64,000 bases of DNA from Modicisalibacter sp049808615 (GTDB taxonomy: Bacteria > Pseudomonadota > Gammaproteobacteria > Pseudomonadales > Halomonadaceae). Below are positions 16,982 through 25,361 of the stretch, one piece after another. Location: positions 1 through 64,000 of the forward strand of contig NZ_JBNCAN010000002.1 in assembly GCF_049808615.1 (NCBI RefSeq), written 5' to 3'. Below the pieces are notes generated by a model, which was given only the letters and a program-made list of their open reading frames with translations, was not told where the DNA came from and did not search any database. Every line of letters starts with the position of its first letter. Positions within the stretch are counted from its first letter, which is position 1. Position numbers and translations under genes: made by a program.

Positions 16982-18331
16982 ATGGCAATCTTTCGCAAGC
17001 GCAAGCATCGCACTGATGTGCTCGAACGCCCGGAGTATGGCTGGATATGGAAACCTTTGCTGACGCTCCTGGTGCTCTATCTAGTGGTCTGCCTAGGGCT
17101 TGGTATCTGGTGGAGCCAACGCCCGGACAATTTCGATGTCACTCATGCAGTGCTCGAACAGCGTCAGCATCCGACGGCTCCAGCGCCGCGCGGAACAGTC
17201 ATGACGGCGACACTGGCCACGACGATCGAGACATTGCTCGACAAGCCCGGGGGGTACCTGCGCAACGATAAGCTGCTGCCGGGGGTATGGCTGGACAACA
17301 TGCCGAGCTGGGAATATGGCGTGCTCACTCAAGCGCGTTTGCTGACCCAAACGCTACCCGCCTTCGGGGCGGGTGACACGTCCTTGTTGAGCGACGCCTC
17401 AGACGCCTTGGATAGCGACAGTCGCGACTGGCTCTATCCGGGGGCGGAGAAGCATTACAGGCGTGCGCTCACCACGCTACATGGCTACCTATCGAGCTTC
17501 ACCAACCAGGGGATGACCGGTTTTGCCGACAACGGCGGCCCCTTGGCGCAGTGGCTACGCAAGACCGGGCAGCGTCTCGATGGGATTACCGAGCGCCTGT
17601 CAGCCAGTATTGACGATCCCGAGGCGCTACGTAAGTTAGGCGTCAACGAAAGCGCATTGCCTGAGGACACTCCATGGCTTCGCATCGATGACACCTTCTT
17701 TACCGCGCGAGGTGAAACCTGGGCGTTGCTGCACTACCTGCAGGCGGTGAAGCACGATTACGCTGACATCGTTGCCAAGGCCGACGGTAACGAAACACTC
17801 GACCGCGTGATCGCCGAGCTCAAGCTGGCTCAGCGTCGTCTGTGGAGCCCCATGGTACTTAACGGGAAAGGTTTCGGCATGTTTGCCAACCACTCCTTGT
17901 TACTGGCGAATTATACCCAGACTGCCGCGCGGCTCACCGACGCGCTAGCGCAGAGCGTCGAAAATGTAGAGGTCAAGCCGGCCAAGGGGCAGGATGAACC
18001 ATCCGCGGATACTCAGCCAGTTGATCAGTCACCGGCGAACACCGCGTCATCGCCGGCAAGCTCTGAAGAGAAGAGCGCTCCCTCGGATAAGGGCGCCGGC
18101 GACGGTGACAAGGCCGATGAGACGGTATCCGGAGACACGCAGAGCGATAAAATACCGCAAGAGACAGCCAAGGACCCCGTATCAAGAAGCCCGTCGGCGG
18201 ATGTGCCAAGCACTGAGGATATAGCGGCACCTGGGCCAGGCGACGACGAGGATATAACACCTTCTGAGCCTGCTGAAGCGGCGCCCGAATCTCCAGTCGC
18301 ACCGCCGATGTCGGAAGAAGAACCGCAGTAA
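16982..18331 (+). CDS. DUF2333 family membrane protein with long acidic tail
   Basis: The 449-residue product starts with a charged segment and one membrane helix (WKPLLTLLVLYLVVCLGLGIWW, residues about 21-42). About 290 residues of a mostly helical periplasmic domain follow, which I assign to DUF2333 from its length and features such as WLYPGAEKHYRRALTTLHGYL and the final NGKGFGMFANHSLLLANYTQTAARL. After residue 325 comes a tail of about 125 residues rich in Asp, Glu, Ser, Pro and Ala, which looks disordered and lies outside the conserved domain. The family has no established function. The gene is divergent from aroQ and ends in a strong hairpin shared with ppa. Confidence 0.8.
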   Translation: MAIFRKRKHRTDVLERPEYGWIWKPLLTLLVLYLVVCLGLGIWWSQRPDNFDVTHAVLEQRQHPTAPAPRGTVMTATLATTIETLLDKPGGYLRNDKLLPGVWLDNMPSWEYGVLTQARLLTQTLPAFGAGDTSLLSDASDALDSDSRDWLYPGAEKHYRRALTTLHGYLSSFTNQGMTGFADNGGPLAQWLRKTGQRLDGITERLSASIDDPEALRKLGVNESALPEDTPWLRIDDTFFTARGETWALLHYLQAVKHDYADIVAKADGNETLDRVIAELKLAQRRLWSPMVLNGKGFGMFANHSLLLANYTQTAARLTDALAQSVENVEVKPAKGQDEPSADTQPVDQSPANTASSPASSEEKSAPSDKGAGDGDKADETVSGDTQSDKIPQETAKDPVSRSPSADVPSTEDIAAPGPGDDEDITPSEPAEAAPESPVAPPMSEEEPQ

Positions 18332-18353
18332 GACCAATCTCCAAGCAATCATG

Positions 18354-18378
18354 AAGGGCCGCTGAATAGCGGCCCTTT
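18354..18378. terminator. bidirectional terminator between DUF2333 gene and ppa
   Basis: A ten-base stem AAGGGCCGCT/AGCGGCCCTT encloses the loop GAAT, with short T and A runs at its base. It lies between two converging genes. Confidence 0.75.
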
Positions 18379-18406
18379 AGGTGTCAGTCGAAAAGAAGTG
18401 CGACGT

Positions 18407-18937
18407 TCACTGTTTGCCGTAGGCGGCAACGGACTTCTCGATCGCAGCATGAGCGGCGGCAACCCCATCCCAGGATTCCACCTTGACCCACTTGCCTTTG
18501 TCGAGATCCTTGTAGTTCTCGAAAAAGTGAGCAATCTGCTGGCGCAGCAGTTCGGGCAGATCGGTGACTTCTTGCACATCGTCATAGACTGGCGCCAGCT
18601 TGCTATGGGGAACGCAGATCAATTTGGCGTCTTCACCGGCTTCGTCGGTCATATTGAGAATGCCCACCGGACGAGCGCGGATCACGCTGCCCGCCTGGAT
18701 CGGATACGGCGTGACCACGAGGGCATCGAGGGGGTCACCGTCATCGGCCAGCGTATTGGTGATGAAGCCATAGTTGGCTGGGTAGAACATGGGCGTGGTC
18801 ATGAAGCGATCGACCAGCAGAGCGTCCATGTCCTTGTCGATCTCGTACTTGATAGGCGCATGATTGGCCGGGATTTCGATCACGACATAGATGTCATGCG
18901 GGAGCTCCTTGCCTGCGGGAATCTTGCTATAGCTCAT
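18407..18937 (-). CDS. ppa: inorganic pyrophosphatase (family I)
   Basis: The 176-residue cytoplasmic enzyme splits pyrophosphate to two phosphates, pulling biosynthetic reactions forward. Family I motifs are YEIDKDMDALLVDRFM, the signature DDGDPLDALVV with its three metal-binding Asp residues, and KDLDKGKWVKVESW at the C-terminus. The start is the ATG at 18937 (MSYSKIPAGKELPHDIYVVIE), with AAGGA upstream; a longer frame would add about 20 non-conserved residues. Length matches E. coli Ppa (about 176). Confidence 0.96.
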   Translation of the reverse strand: MSYSKIPAGKELPHDIYVVIEIPANHAPIKYEIDKDMDALLVDRFMTTPMFYPANYGFITNTLADDGDPLDALVVTPYPIQAGSVIRARPVGILNMTDEAGEDAKLICVPHSKLAPVYDDVQEVTDLPELLRQQIAHFFENYKDLDKGKWVKVESWDGVAAAHAAIEKSVAAYGKQ

Positions 18938-19276
18938 GTCGAGTCCTTGCGGTTGGCTGTGTGGGGGAAACACTGAATCAATGCCTGCGCACCTCAATCA
19001 CTATGTTGCGCGGTGCTGGTACGCCAGCCCGGTCGGAATCCTCACATATACCCATATGCTCTGGTTCCTGCGCTCCGTGCGCCTTGTGCTTGAAGCTGCT
19101 CGTCGATTTATTCAGTGCTTCCCAAGCAAAATTCGCTGAATTATACGAACAGACCGGAGGGATTACCAATCCGAACGGTTCGCGGAGCATCCGGTCTTAT
19201 CCGCCATTGGTCTACCCATCCTGAAGCGGTGCGAGCATGTATCATGGCGCCGCAACGCCATTCGAGGAGACGTACC
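18938..19276. other. 339-bp intergenic region between ppa and the PP2C-kinase fusion
   Basis: No gene is supported here. The left half (about 18990-19110) carries a probable copy of a dispersed repeat, recognised by the segment CGCCAGCCCGGTC also present at 25.18 kb. The right half must contain the divergent promoters of ppa and the downstream gene, but I could not pick out convincing boxes. Confidence 0.5.
18990..19110. repeat. probable dispersed intergenic repeat, copy upstream of ppa
   Basis: The core at 19019-19044 agrees with 25179-25204 at most positions, including an exact CGCCAGCCCGGTC and a following AAT-CTCA. The rest of the unit differs, so the limits are approximate. The match suggests members of one family of non-coding elements. 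Confidence 0.4.
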
Positions 19277-20998
19277 TTGGCCAAGCATGCCTTGTCCCTG
19301 AGCTACGGCCGGGCCTTTGTCGCGCCGGAGCACCGCCATCATCGCAGTTCGATGTCCGTGAATCTGCCCGAAAATGACGCCTTGGACAGCAAGGGCGCCT
19401 GTGCGGTGATCAGTGACTCCACCCGGCACAATGTGATCGCCGAGCAGGCCGACGATCTCAGTGTGCGCGGCTTTCTGGCGGATTACTATTCGACGCCGGC
19501 GCACTGGGACATCAAGACCTCGGTCACTCGCGTGCTACACGCCTTGAACAGTTGGAGCCATAGCCAGAGCCGCCATCTCGCAGAGGGCAGCTACGTCAGT
19601 TCTTTATCGATCCTAGTATTGCATGGCAGCGAAGGCCATCTGTTTCACATGGGCGATACCCTGGTGTTTCGTCTGCGGGGCGCCGAATTCGAGCAACTTA
19701 GTCGCGATCATGTCACCGAGCTTGGCGGCTATCGCTATCCGACTCGTGCCCTGGGGCTGGATGGCAAACTGGATATCGACTACCGGCATACGTCGCTCAA
19801 GCAAGGCGATCTTTTTCTATTTACCACCCAAGCGGTGAGCGGCACCTTGATGCCTTCGGATTACATGCAATTAATCCGCACCGATGTCAGCAACCTCGAT
19901 GCCGCCTGTGAGCGGCTTGCCGCGGCGGCTCAGGCCCGTGCTGCCGAGCGGGGCTACGGGGCGGATCAGTTCTGCTTTCAACTGGTACGCATCGATCGTC
20001 TGCCGGAGGAGAGTCCCGATCCGTTGCAGCGCTTTGGGGCGCTGCCGGTGCCTCCAGAGTGCGCCATAGGCGATCGTCTCGATGGTCTTGTGGTGGAGGC
20101 GGTACTGGCCCGCACGGCCCAGAGCCGGGTCTATCGCGTACGCGATGCTCGCAATCAACGTGAGATGGTGCTCAAGGCACCGAGCCCGGAGCTCTCCAGT
20201 CGCAACGCCTATCTTGAACACTTCCTGTTGCAGCAATGGGTGGTCGAGCGGATCCATTCGCCTTTCGTGGTCAAGACAGTGGAACGCTCACGTCCTCGTC
20301 GTTACCTTTATTATCTGATGGCTTTCGTGAAGGGCAATACGCTGACCTACTGGGTGCAACACCATCCCCGGGCCAGTCTTGGGCAACGGCTGGATATCGC
20401 CAGGCAACTCGTCAAAGGGGTGCAGGCGCTACATCGGCGTGAGGTACTGCATCAGCGAATTCACCCCGACAATATTCTCATTGATACTCACGGGCAGGTG
20501 GTTCTGGCGGATTTCAGTGCCTGTCATCGGCGCGAAGGGGATGGTCATCGCGGTGCGCAAGAACTGGCACGTCAAGTCGGGCTCAACGAGCATAGCGCGC
20601 CGGAGTATGCGTTGGATATCGATGTTGGCCGCCGCAGCGATCAGTATGCGCTGGCGTCGACGATCTATTGGCTACTGACCGGGGAGCTGCCTTATACGCT
20701 TGAACCTCGCCAATTGCGCAGTCATACCGAATTGGATCAGATGGTTTATCGTAGTGTGCGGATGTACAATCCCGAGGTGTCGCTGGAGCTCGATGGCGCA
20801 CTGCAACGTGCACTCGACCCTCAGCGCGCGCTGCGCTTTCGGCGCCTTTCCGAATTCGTCTACTCGCTGCGCGATCCGCGCAAGCTGACGACCGACTTAC
20901 CGGCGCATATACACGCACTGCGCTCACCTGCCAAGCGCTGGCAATGGATCGCGGGAGGGTTGCTGTTGTTGGTGGTGCTGTCCTGGTTATGGAAGTAG
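19277..20998 (+). CDS. PP2C phosphatase-like / protein kinase-like fusion, both domains catalytically degenerate
   Basis: The 573-residue product belongs to a family that joins an N-terminal PP2C phosphatase to a Ser/Thr kinase and ends in a membrane helix (about 556-572). TTG 19277 is chosen because GAGGAG at 19264-19269 stands seven bases before it; ATG 19244 has no ribosome site. In the PP2C part the first Asp motif is missing, the DG pair is D47-S48, and the second DG pair is Q185-A186. In the kinase part the HRDLKPEN loop reads HQRIHPDN (392-399), losing the catalytic Asp and Lys; DFG is DFS (412-414), the alpha-C Glu region reads QQ and the glycine loop is absent. Lys300 (VLKAP) remains. 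It probably senses or scaffolds rather than catalyses. It stands alone. Confidence 0.82.
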   Translation: MAKHALSLSYGRAFVAPEHRHHRSSMSVNLPENDALDSKGACAVISDSTRHNVIAEQADDLSVRGFLADYYSTPAHWDIKTSVTRVLHALNSWSHSQSRHLAEGSYVSSLSILVLHGSEGHLFHMGDTLVFRLRGAEFEQLSRDHVTELGGYRYPTRALGLDGKLDIDYRHTSLKQGDLFLFTTQAVSGTLMPSDYMQLIRTDVSNLDAACERLAAAAQARAAERGYGADQFCFQLVRIDRLPEESPDPLQRFGALPVPPECAIGDRLDGLVVEAVLARTAQSRVYRVRDARNQREMVLKAPSPELSSRNAYLEHFLLQQWVVERIHSPFVVKTVERSRPRRYLYYLMAFVKGNTLTYWVQHHPRASLGQRLDIARQLVKGVQALHRREVLHQRIHPDNILIDTHGQVVLADFSACHRREGDGHRGAQELARQVGLNEHSAPEYALDIDVGRRSDQYALASTIYWLLTGELPYTLEPRQLRSHTELDQMVYRSVRMYNPEVSLELDGALQRALDPQRALRFRRLSEFVYSLRDPRKLTTDLPAHIHALRSPAKRWQWIAGGLLLLVVLSWLWK

Positions 20999-21010
20999 GG
21001 CGGAAAACAT

Positions 21011-21034
21011 CGACGCCCCGATAGAGGGGCGTCG
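21011..21034. terminator. bidirectional terminator between kinase fusion and pfp
   Basis: A nine-base stem CGACGCCCC/GGGGCGTCG with a six-base loop separates two converging genes. On the minus strand it is followed by ATGTTTT; on the plus strand no clear T-run is seen. Confidence 0.65.
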
Positions 21035-21044
21035 AAAGCGTCGT

Positions 21045-22301
21045 TTAAAGTTTGAACTCGGGCAACTTGCGTTCCACTCTCGCCAGCTTCAGCTTGGCCA
21101 CTCGAGGCAGGCCATCGTCGAAGGGGGGGAAATCCTCACCCTGTATCAGCGGTAACAGATAGCGTCGGCAGGTGTCGGTGATGCCGAAGCCGTCCTCACG
21201 GATGAAGTCCCGGGGCATGAATTTTTCCTGATTGGCCACCTCGGCCAGCGGTGCCGGCTCGATTTTCCATTCATAGGGATCTTCACTGACGCGCTTGATC
21301 GCGGGCATCATGGCGTTTTGTCCCGCAAGCGCCAGTTCGACCGCCTTCTGGCCTACTGCATAGGCCTGCTCCACATCGGTCTTGGAGGCCAGGTGACGCG
21401 CGGCGCGTTGCAGATAGTCGGCCACCGCCCAATGATACTTGTAACCCAGATCCTGCTTGACCATGCCCGCCAGAGTCGGTGCCACGCCGCCCAGCTGGCG
21501 ATGACCGAAGGCATCCGTATTGCCGGCATCCGCCAGGAAGGTGCCATCCTCGTAACGCGCGCCTTCGGATACCACGATGACGCAATAGCCATAGCGCTTG
21601 ACCGATTCCTCGACCCGGGCCATGACCGCTTGGCGATCGAAGGCGATTTCCGGGAAAATCACCAGATGGGGCGGCTCGCCTTCCCCGCTACCGGCCAGTG
21701 CCCCGGCTGCGGCGATCCAGCCCGCGTGACGGCCCATCACCTCCAGCACGAACACCTTGGTGGAAGTGGCACACATCGAGGCGATGTCCAGCGACGCTTC
21801 GAGAGTCGAAGTGGCGATATACTTGGCCACGCTGCCAAAGCCCGGGGAGTTGTCCGTGATGGGTAGATCGTTGTCCACGGTCTTGGGCACGTGAATGGCA
21901 GTCAACGGGTAGCCGAGTTTCTCTGAAAGCTGGGAAACCTTGAGGCAGGTATCCGCACTGTCGCCACCGCCGTTGTAAAAGAAGTAACCGATATCGTGGG
22001 CCTTGAAGACCTCGATCAGCCGTTCGTACTGGGCACGATGACTTTCGATGTCCTTGAGCTTGTAGCGACAGGAGCCGAAAGCCCCGCCCGGGGTGTGACG
22101 CAGAGCGGTGATGGCCTCATCGGACTCCTGGGAAACATCGATCAGATCTTCGGTGAGGGCGCCGATGATGCCATTGCGTCCGGCATAGAGTTTGCCGATT
22201 TGATCCGAGTTGCGACACGCCTCGGCGACACCACAGGCACTGGCATTGATCACTGCGGTGACACCGCCAGACTGGGCGTAGAAAGCATTTTGCTGAGCCA
22301 T
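21045..22301 (-). CDS. pfp: 6-phosphofructokinase, probably pyrophosphate-dependent
   Basis: The 418-residue enzyme phosphorylates fructose 6-phosphate. The glycolytic PFK fold is shown by YAQSGGVTAVINAS, YNGGGDSADTCLKVS and EVMGRHAGWIAAAGALA. Use of pyrophosphate rather than ATP is inferred from Lys in PKTVDND, where ATP enzymes have PGTIDND, and from the non-Gly residue after GGD. The start at 22301 is set by AAGGAAG six bases upstream; a longer frame to 22364 is unlikely. PPi enzymes are reversible, so it could also serve gluconeogenesis. It diverges from mpl with about 200 bases between. Confidence 0.87.
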   Translation of the reverse strand: MAQQNAFYAQSGGVTAVINASACGVAEACRNSDQIGKLYAGRNGIIGALTEDLIDVSQESDEAITALRHTPGGAFGSCRYKLKDIESHRAQYERLIEVFKAHDIGYFFYNGGGDSADTCLKVSQLSEKLGYPLTAIHVPKTVDNDLPITDNSPGFGSVAKYIATSTLEASLDIASMCATSTKVFVLEVMGRHAGWIAAAGALAGSGEGEPPHLVIFPEIAFDRQAVMARVEESVKRYGYCVIVVSEGARYEDGTFLADAGNTDAFGHRQLGGVAPTLAGMVKQDLGYKYHWAVADYLQRAARHLASKTDVEQAYAVGQKAVELALAGQNAMMPAIKRVSEDPYEWKIEPAPLAEVANQEKFMPRDFIREDGFGITDTCRRYLLPLIQGEDFPPFDDGLPRVAKLKLARVERKLPEFKL

Positions 22302-22497
22302 TGGGGCTTCCTTTGCTCCTGAGAAATCGACGGCCATCATAGTCGAAAGCGCTTCTGGCTGCACGGTGCTGATGGAATGATCCTGTTGGTGTCTGGCGAG
22401 TGACAGGGGGCCATGCTAGGCTCACGCGCTGATACAACTTTCGTCTGTTTTACTGACTCGACCCCTTTATCGAGTCATCTGAACGCCTGGGGATAAG

Positions 22498-23865
22498 ATG
22501 CACATCCACATTCTGGGTATCTGCGGCACCTTCATGGGGAGTCTGGCGCTGCTGGCGCGAGAGCTCGGGCATCATGTCAGCGGCTCGGATGCCAATGTCT
22601 ATCCGCCCATGAGTACACAGCTCGAAGAGGCGGGCATTCGACTTTGCGACGGCTACCGCTCCGAGAATCTCATCCCGAGTCCTGATCTGGTCGTGGTGGG
22701 TAATGCAATGTCGCGGGGCAATGCCGAAGTCGAGGCGGTGCTCGATGCCAAGCTGCCTTATACCTCCGGGCCGCAATGGCTGGCGGAGCACGTGTTGCCG
22801 GGACGTCATGTCATCGCCGTGGCGGGTACCCATGGCAAGACCACCACCGCCAGTCTGCTGGCCTGGCTACTCGAAAGCGCCGGCCAGAGCCCCGGTTTTC
22901 TGATCGGCGGTGTGCCGCGTAATTTTGGTGTTTCGGCCCGTCTGGGAGACATCGAGGGGCCTTTCGTGGTGGAGGCGGATGAATACGATACCGCCTTCTT
23001 CGATAAGCGTTCGAAGTTCGTTCACTACCGTCCGGATGTGGCGGTGCTCAATAATCTCGAATTCGATCACGCGGATATCTTTCCCGATCTGGCGGCAATT
23101 GAACGCCAGTTCCATCATCTGGTGCGCACGGTGCCCTCGACCGGACGGCTGCTGGTGGCGGATGGAGAGCCGGCGCTGATCCGGGTGCTCGAGATGGGCT
23201 GCTGGAGCCCGGTCGAGTATTTTGGTCGGCAGAATGAAAGCGCCTGGCGTCTAGTGCTGGAGCGGGATGATGCCAGCCGGTTTCGAGTCATTCATGCCGG
23301 CGAGGATGCCGTCGTCGATTGGTCGATGACCGGCGAGCACAATGCGCGCAATGCTCTGGGTGCATTGGCGGCAGCAGCAGCCTGCGGTGTCGATCTGGCT
23401 CGAGGTTGTGCGGCGCTGGCGCGTTTCGAGACGCCGCGCCGTCGCCAGGAAGTGCGCGGTGAGATCGGTGGTATTCAGGTCATCGACGACTTTGCCCATC
23501 ATCCGACCGCGATTGCCGGAACCCTCGAGGGGTTGCGGGCTGCCACGACCTCGGGACGTTTGTTAGCGGTGATCGAGCCGCGTTCCAATACCATGCGTCT
23601 GGGCACCTTGAAGGGTCGCCTGGCGGAGAGCGTTGCCGCAGCGGATGGGGTCTGGTGGTATCAGCCGCCGGGGCTCGATTGGTCGCTGGGCGAGGTGCTG
23701 GCGGCTAGTCCGGTGCCCGCCGCTCGGGTGGACGATATCGATACTCTCGTCGCGACGCTCGTCGAGCAGGCGCGACGTAATGACCGTATCGTCATCATGT
23801 CCAACGGCGGTTTTGGGGGGATTCACGAGAAACTGCTGACCGCCCTCGAGGCCGTCCATGGGTGA
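22498..23865 (+). CDS. mpl: UDP-N-acetylmuramate:L-Ala-gamma-D-Glu-meso-DAP ligase
   Basis: The 455-residue Mur-ligase family enzyme joins the recycled tripeptide directly to UDP-MurNAc during peptidoglycan recycling. The Mpl start HIHILGICGTFMGSLALLARELGHHVSGSD is characteristic, followed by the ATP loop VAGTHGKTTTASLLAWLL, the EADEYDTAFFDKRSKFVHYRPDVAVLNNLEFDHADIF region and DDFAHHPTAIAGTL. GGGGATAAG precedes the ATG. It overlaps ubiX by eight bases, a gene pair also found in pseudomonads. Confidence 0.96.
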   Translation: MHIHILGICGTFMGSLALLARELGHHVSGSDANVYPPMSTQLEEAGIRLCDGYRSENLIPSPDLVVVGNAMSRGNAEVEAVLDAKLPYTSGPQWLAEHVLPGRHVIAVAGTHGKTTTASLLAWLLESAGQSPGFLIGGVPRNFGVSARLGDIEGPFVVEADEYDTAFFDKRSKFVHYRPDVAVLNNLEFDHADIFPDLAAIERQFHHLVRTVPSTGRLLVADGEPALIRVLEMGCWSPVEYFGRQNESAWRLVLERDDASRFRVIHAGEDAVVDWSMTGEHNARNALGALAAAAACGVDLARGCAALARFETPRRRQEVRGEIGGIQVIDDFAHHPTAIAGTLEGLRAATTSGRLLAVIEPRSNTMRLGTLKGRLAESVAAADGVWWYQPPGLDWSLGEVLAASPVPAARVDDIDTLVATLVEQARRNDRIVIMSNGGFGGIHEKLLTALEAVHG

Positions 23866-24484
23866 GACGGCCCCCCCAGCCTTCAACACACCGATCACGG
23901 TCGCGCTGACCGGTGCTTCGGGAGCGCAGTACGGTCTGCGCCTGATCGATTGCCTGGTCGCGTCGGGGCATGAGGTCTGGGTGATGGTCTCCAAGGCGGC
24001 GCATATGGTCATCGCCACCGAGACCACGGAAAAACTGCCGGCGCAGCCGGACAAACTTGCCGAGGCCTTGAGTCGGCGCAGTGGGGCGGCCCCGCGCCAG
24101 ATTCGATGTTTCGCCCGGGAAGATTGGATGGCGCCGGTGGCCTCAGGCTCTGGCGCCGGCGCTGCCATGGTCGTTTGCCCATGCTCCACCGGCACGCTCT
24201 CGGCGGTGGCGACCGGGGCCAGCAACAACCTGATCGAGCGGGCCGCGGATGTGGCCTTGAAGGAGCGTCGACGGTTGGTTCTGGTCCTCCGGGAAGCCCC
24301 GTTCTCCGCGATTCATCTCGAACACATGCTGACACTGGCGCGTCTGGGCGTCACCATTCTGCCCGCAGCGCCCGGCTTCTACCATCAGCCGAACAGTATC
24401 GACGATCTGATCGATTTCATCGTTGCCCGCATTCTCAATCAGTTGGGAGTCGAGCACCATCTGATGCCACGCTGGGGGGAATAG
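23858..24484 (+). CDS. ubiX: flavin prenyltransferase UbiX
   Basis: The 208-residue protein makes prenylated FMN, the cofactor of the decarboxylase UbiD in ubiquinone synthesis. It has the flavoprotein fold with VALTGASGAQYGLRLIDCLVASG at the N-terminus, the middle VVCPCSTGTLSAVATGASNNLIERAADVALKERRRLVLVLREAPFS and the C-terminal LPAAPGFYHQPNSIDDLIDFIVARILNQLG. The ATG lies inside the end of mpl, implying translational coupling. Confidence 0.96.
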   Translation: MGETAPPAFNTPITVALTGASGAQYGLRLIDCLVASGHEVWVMVSKAAHMVIATETTEKLPAQPDKLAEALSRRSGAAPRQIRCFAREDWMAPVASGSGAGAAMVVCPCSTGTLSAVATGASNNLIERAADVALKERRRLVLVLREAPFSAIHLEHMLTLARLGVTILPAAPGFYHQPNSIDDLIDFIVARILNQLGVEHHLMPRWGE

Positions 24485-24502
24485 CGGGATGAGAGTGCTC
24501 GG

Positions 24503-25126
24503 GTGATCAATCTATCGTTGCTGTCGGTCTTCATTCCTACCTTCTTCATGGTGTCGCTGACTCCGGGCATGTGCATGACGCTGTCCATGGTGCTGGGCAT
24601 GACGGTGGGCGTGAAGCGCGCACTCTGGATGATGCTCGGCGAGCTGACCGGGGTGGGATTGGTAGCGCTTGCCGCCGGTGCCGGTGTGGCCACGCTGATG
24701 CTTCGTCAGCCGGCCCTGTTTGCGCTCTTCAAGGGGCTTGGCGGTGCTTATCTGGCCTATCTCGGTGTCATGATGTGGCGTTCTCGCGGTCGTATGGCGA
24801 TACCTCTGGAGCCCGGTGAACGAGCCGATGTGTCGCGCCTGCATTTGCTGACGCAAGGCTTCGTTACCGCCATTGCCAATCCCAAGGGGTGGGCATTCTT
24901 CATCGCGCTATTGCCCCCTTTTCTTGATCCCTCCATGCCGTTGGCGCCGCAATTGGCCGCGCTGGTTGCGATGATTCTATCGATCGAGCTGCTCTGTTTG
25001 CTGCTTTACGCCGGCGGTGGGCGTAGCGCGAGTCGCCTGCTGGCCAAGGGTGGCAACGTGCGTCTGCTCAATCGTATTGCCGGCACCTTGATGATTGGCG
25101 TAGGGGTCTGGCTCGCCTTTGGCTGA
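24503..25126 (+). CDS. LysE family amino-acid/metabolite exporter
   Basis: The 207-residue inner-membrane protein has about six hydrophobic segments and the RhtB/LysE family pattern: SLTPGMCMTLSMVLGMTVGVKRALWMMLGEL near the N-terminus, FKGLGGAYLAYLGVMMWRS in the middle and GFVTAIANPKGWAFFIALLPPFLD further on. It starts at GTG 24503, 18 bases after ubiX, so it may be cotranscribed with mpl-ubiX. The family exports amino acids or related molecules; the substrate here cannot be told from sequence. Confidence 0.88.
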   Translation: MINLSLLSVFIPTFFMVSLTPGMCMTLSMVLGMTVGVKRALWMMLGELTGVGLVALAAGAGVATLMLRQPALFALFKGLGGAYLAYLGVMMWRSRGRMAIPLEPGERADVSRLHLLTQGFVTAIANPKGWAFFIALLPPFLDPSMPLAPQLAALVAMILSIELLCLLLYAGGGRSASRLLAKGGNVRLLNRIAGTLMIGVGVWLAFG

Positions 25127-25129
25127 GAG

Positions 25130-25292
25130 GGTGTTTACAAATTACTGCGCTCGACCATGCTGTGTTGAAATCAGTCGGGTGCGCCAGCCCGGTCAAAATG
25201 CTCATTTACACCACGTAAACTCCGCTCTTTCGCCAATTTTTGCTTTGTGACCCACATGGATGTGGGAAATGCATTAGCCCGCAGGAGCGGGC
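25130..25292. repeat. composite intergenic element with repeat core and hairpins
   Basis: After the LysE-type gene come a segment shared with 10343-10364 (25145-25166), a core CGCCAGCCCGGTC shared with the 19.0-kb copy, and two hairpins. The hairpins are CCCACAT/ATGTGGG (25251-25266) and GCCCGC/GCGGGC (25277-25292). The whole stretch between converging genes appears to be a member of a dispersed non-coding repeat family and may also stop transcription. Confidence 0.5.
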
Positions 25293-25361
25293 TTAGCGCT
25301 AGACGTCGCTCGCTGACTTTTCAGACGAAGCCTAAGTGGGACATGGTTGAGCAGGTCATCG

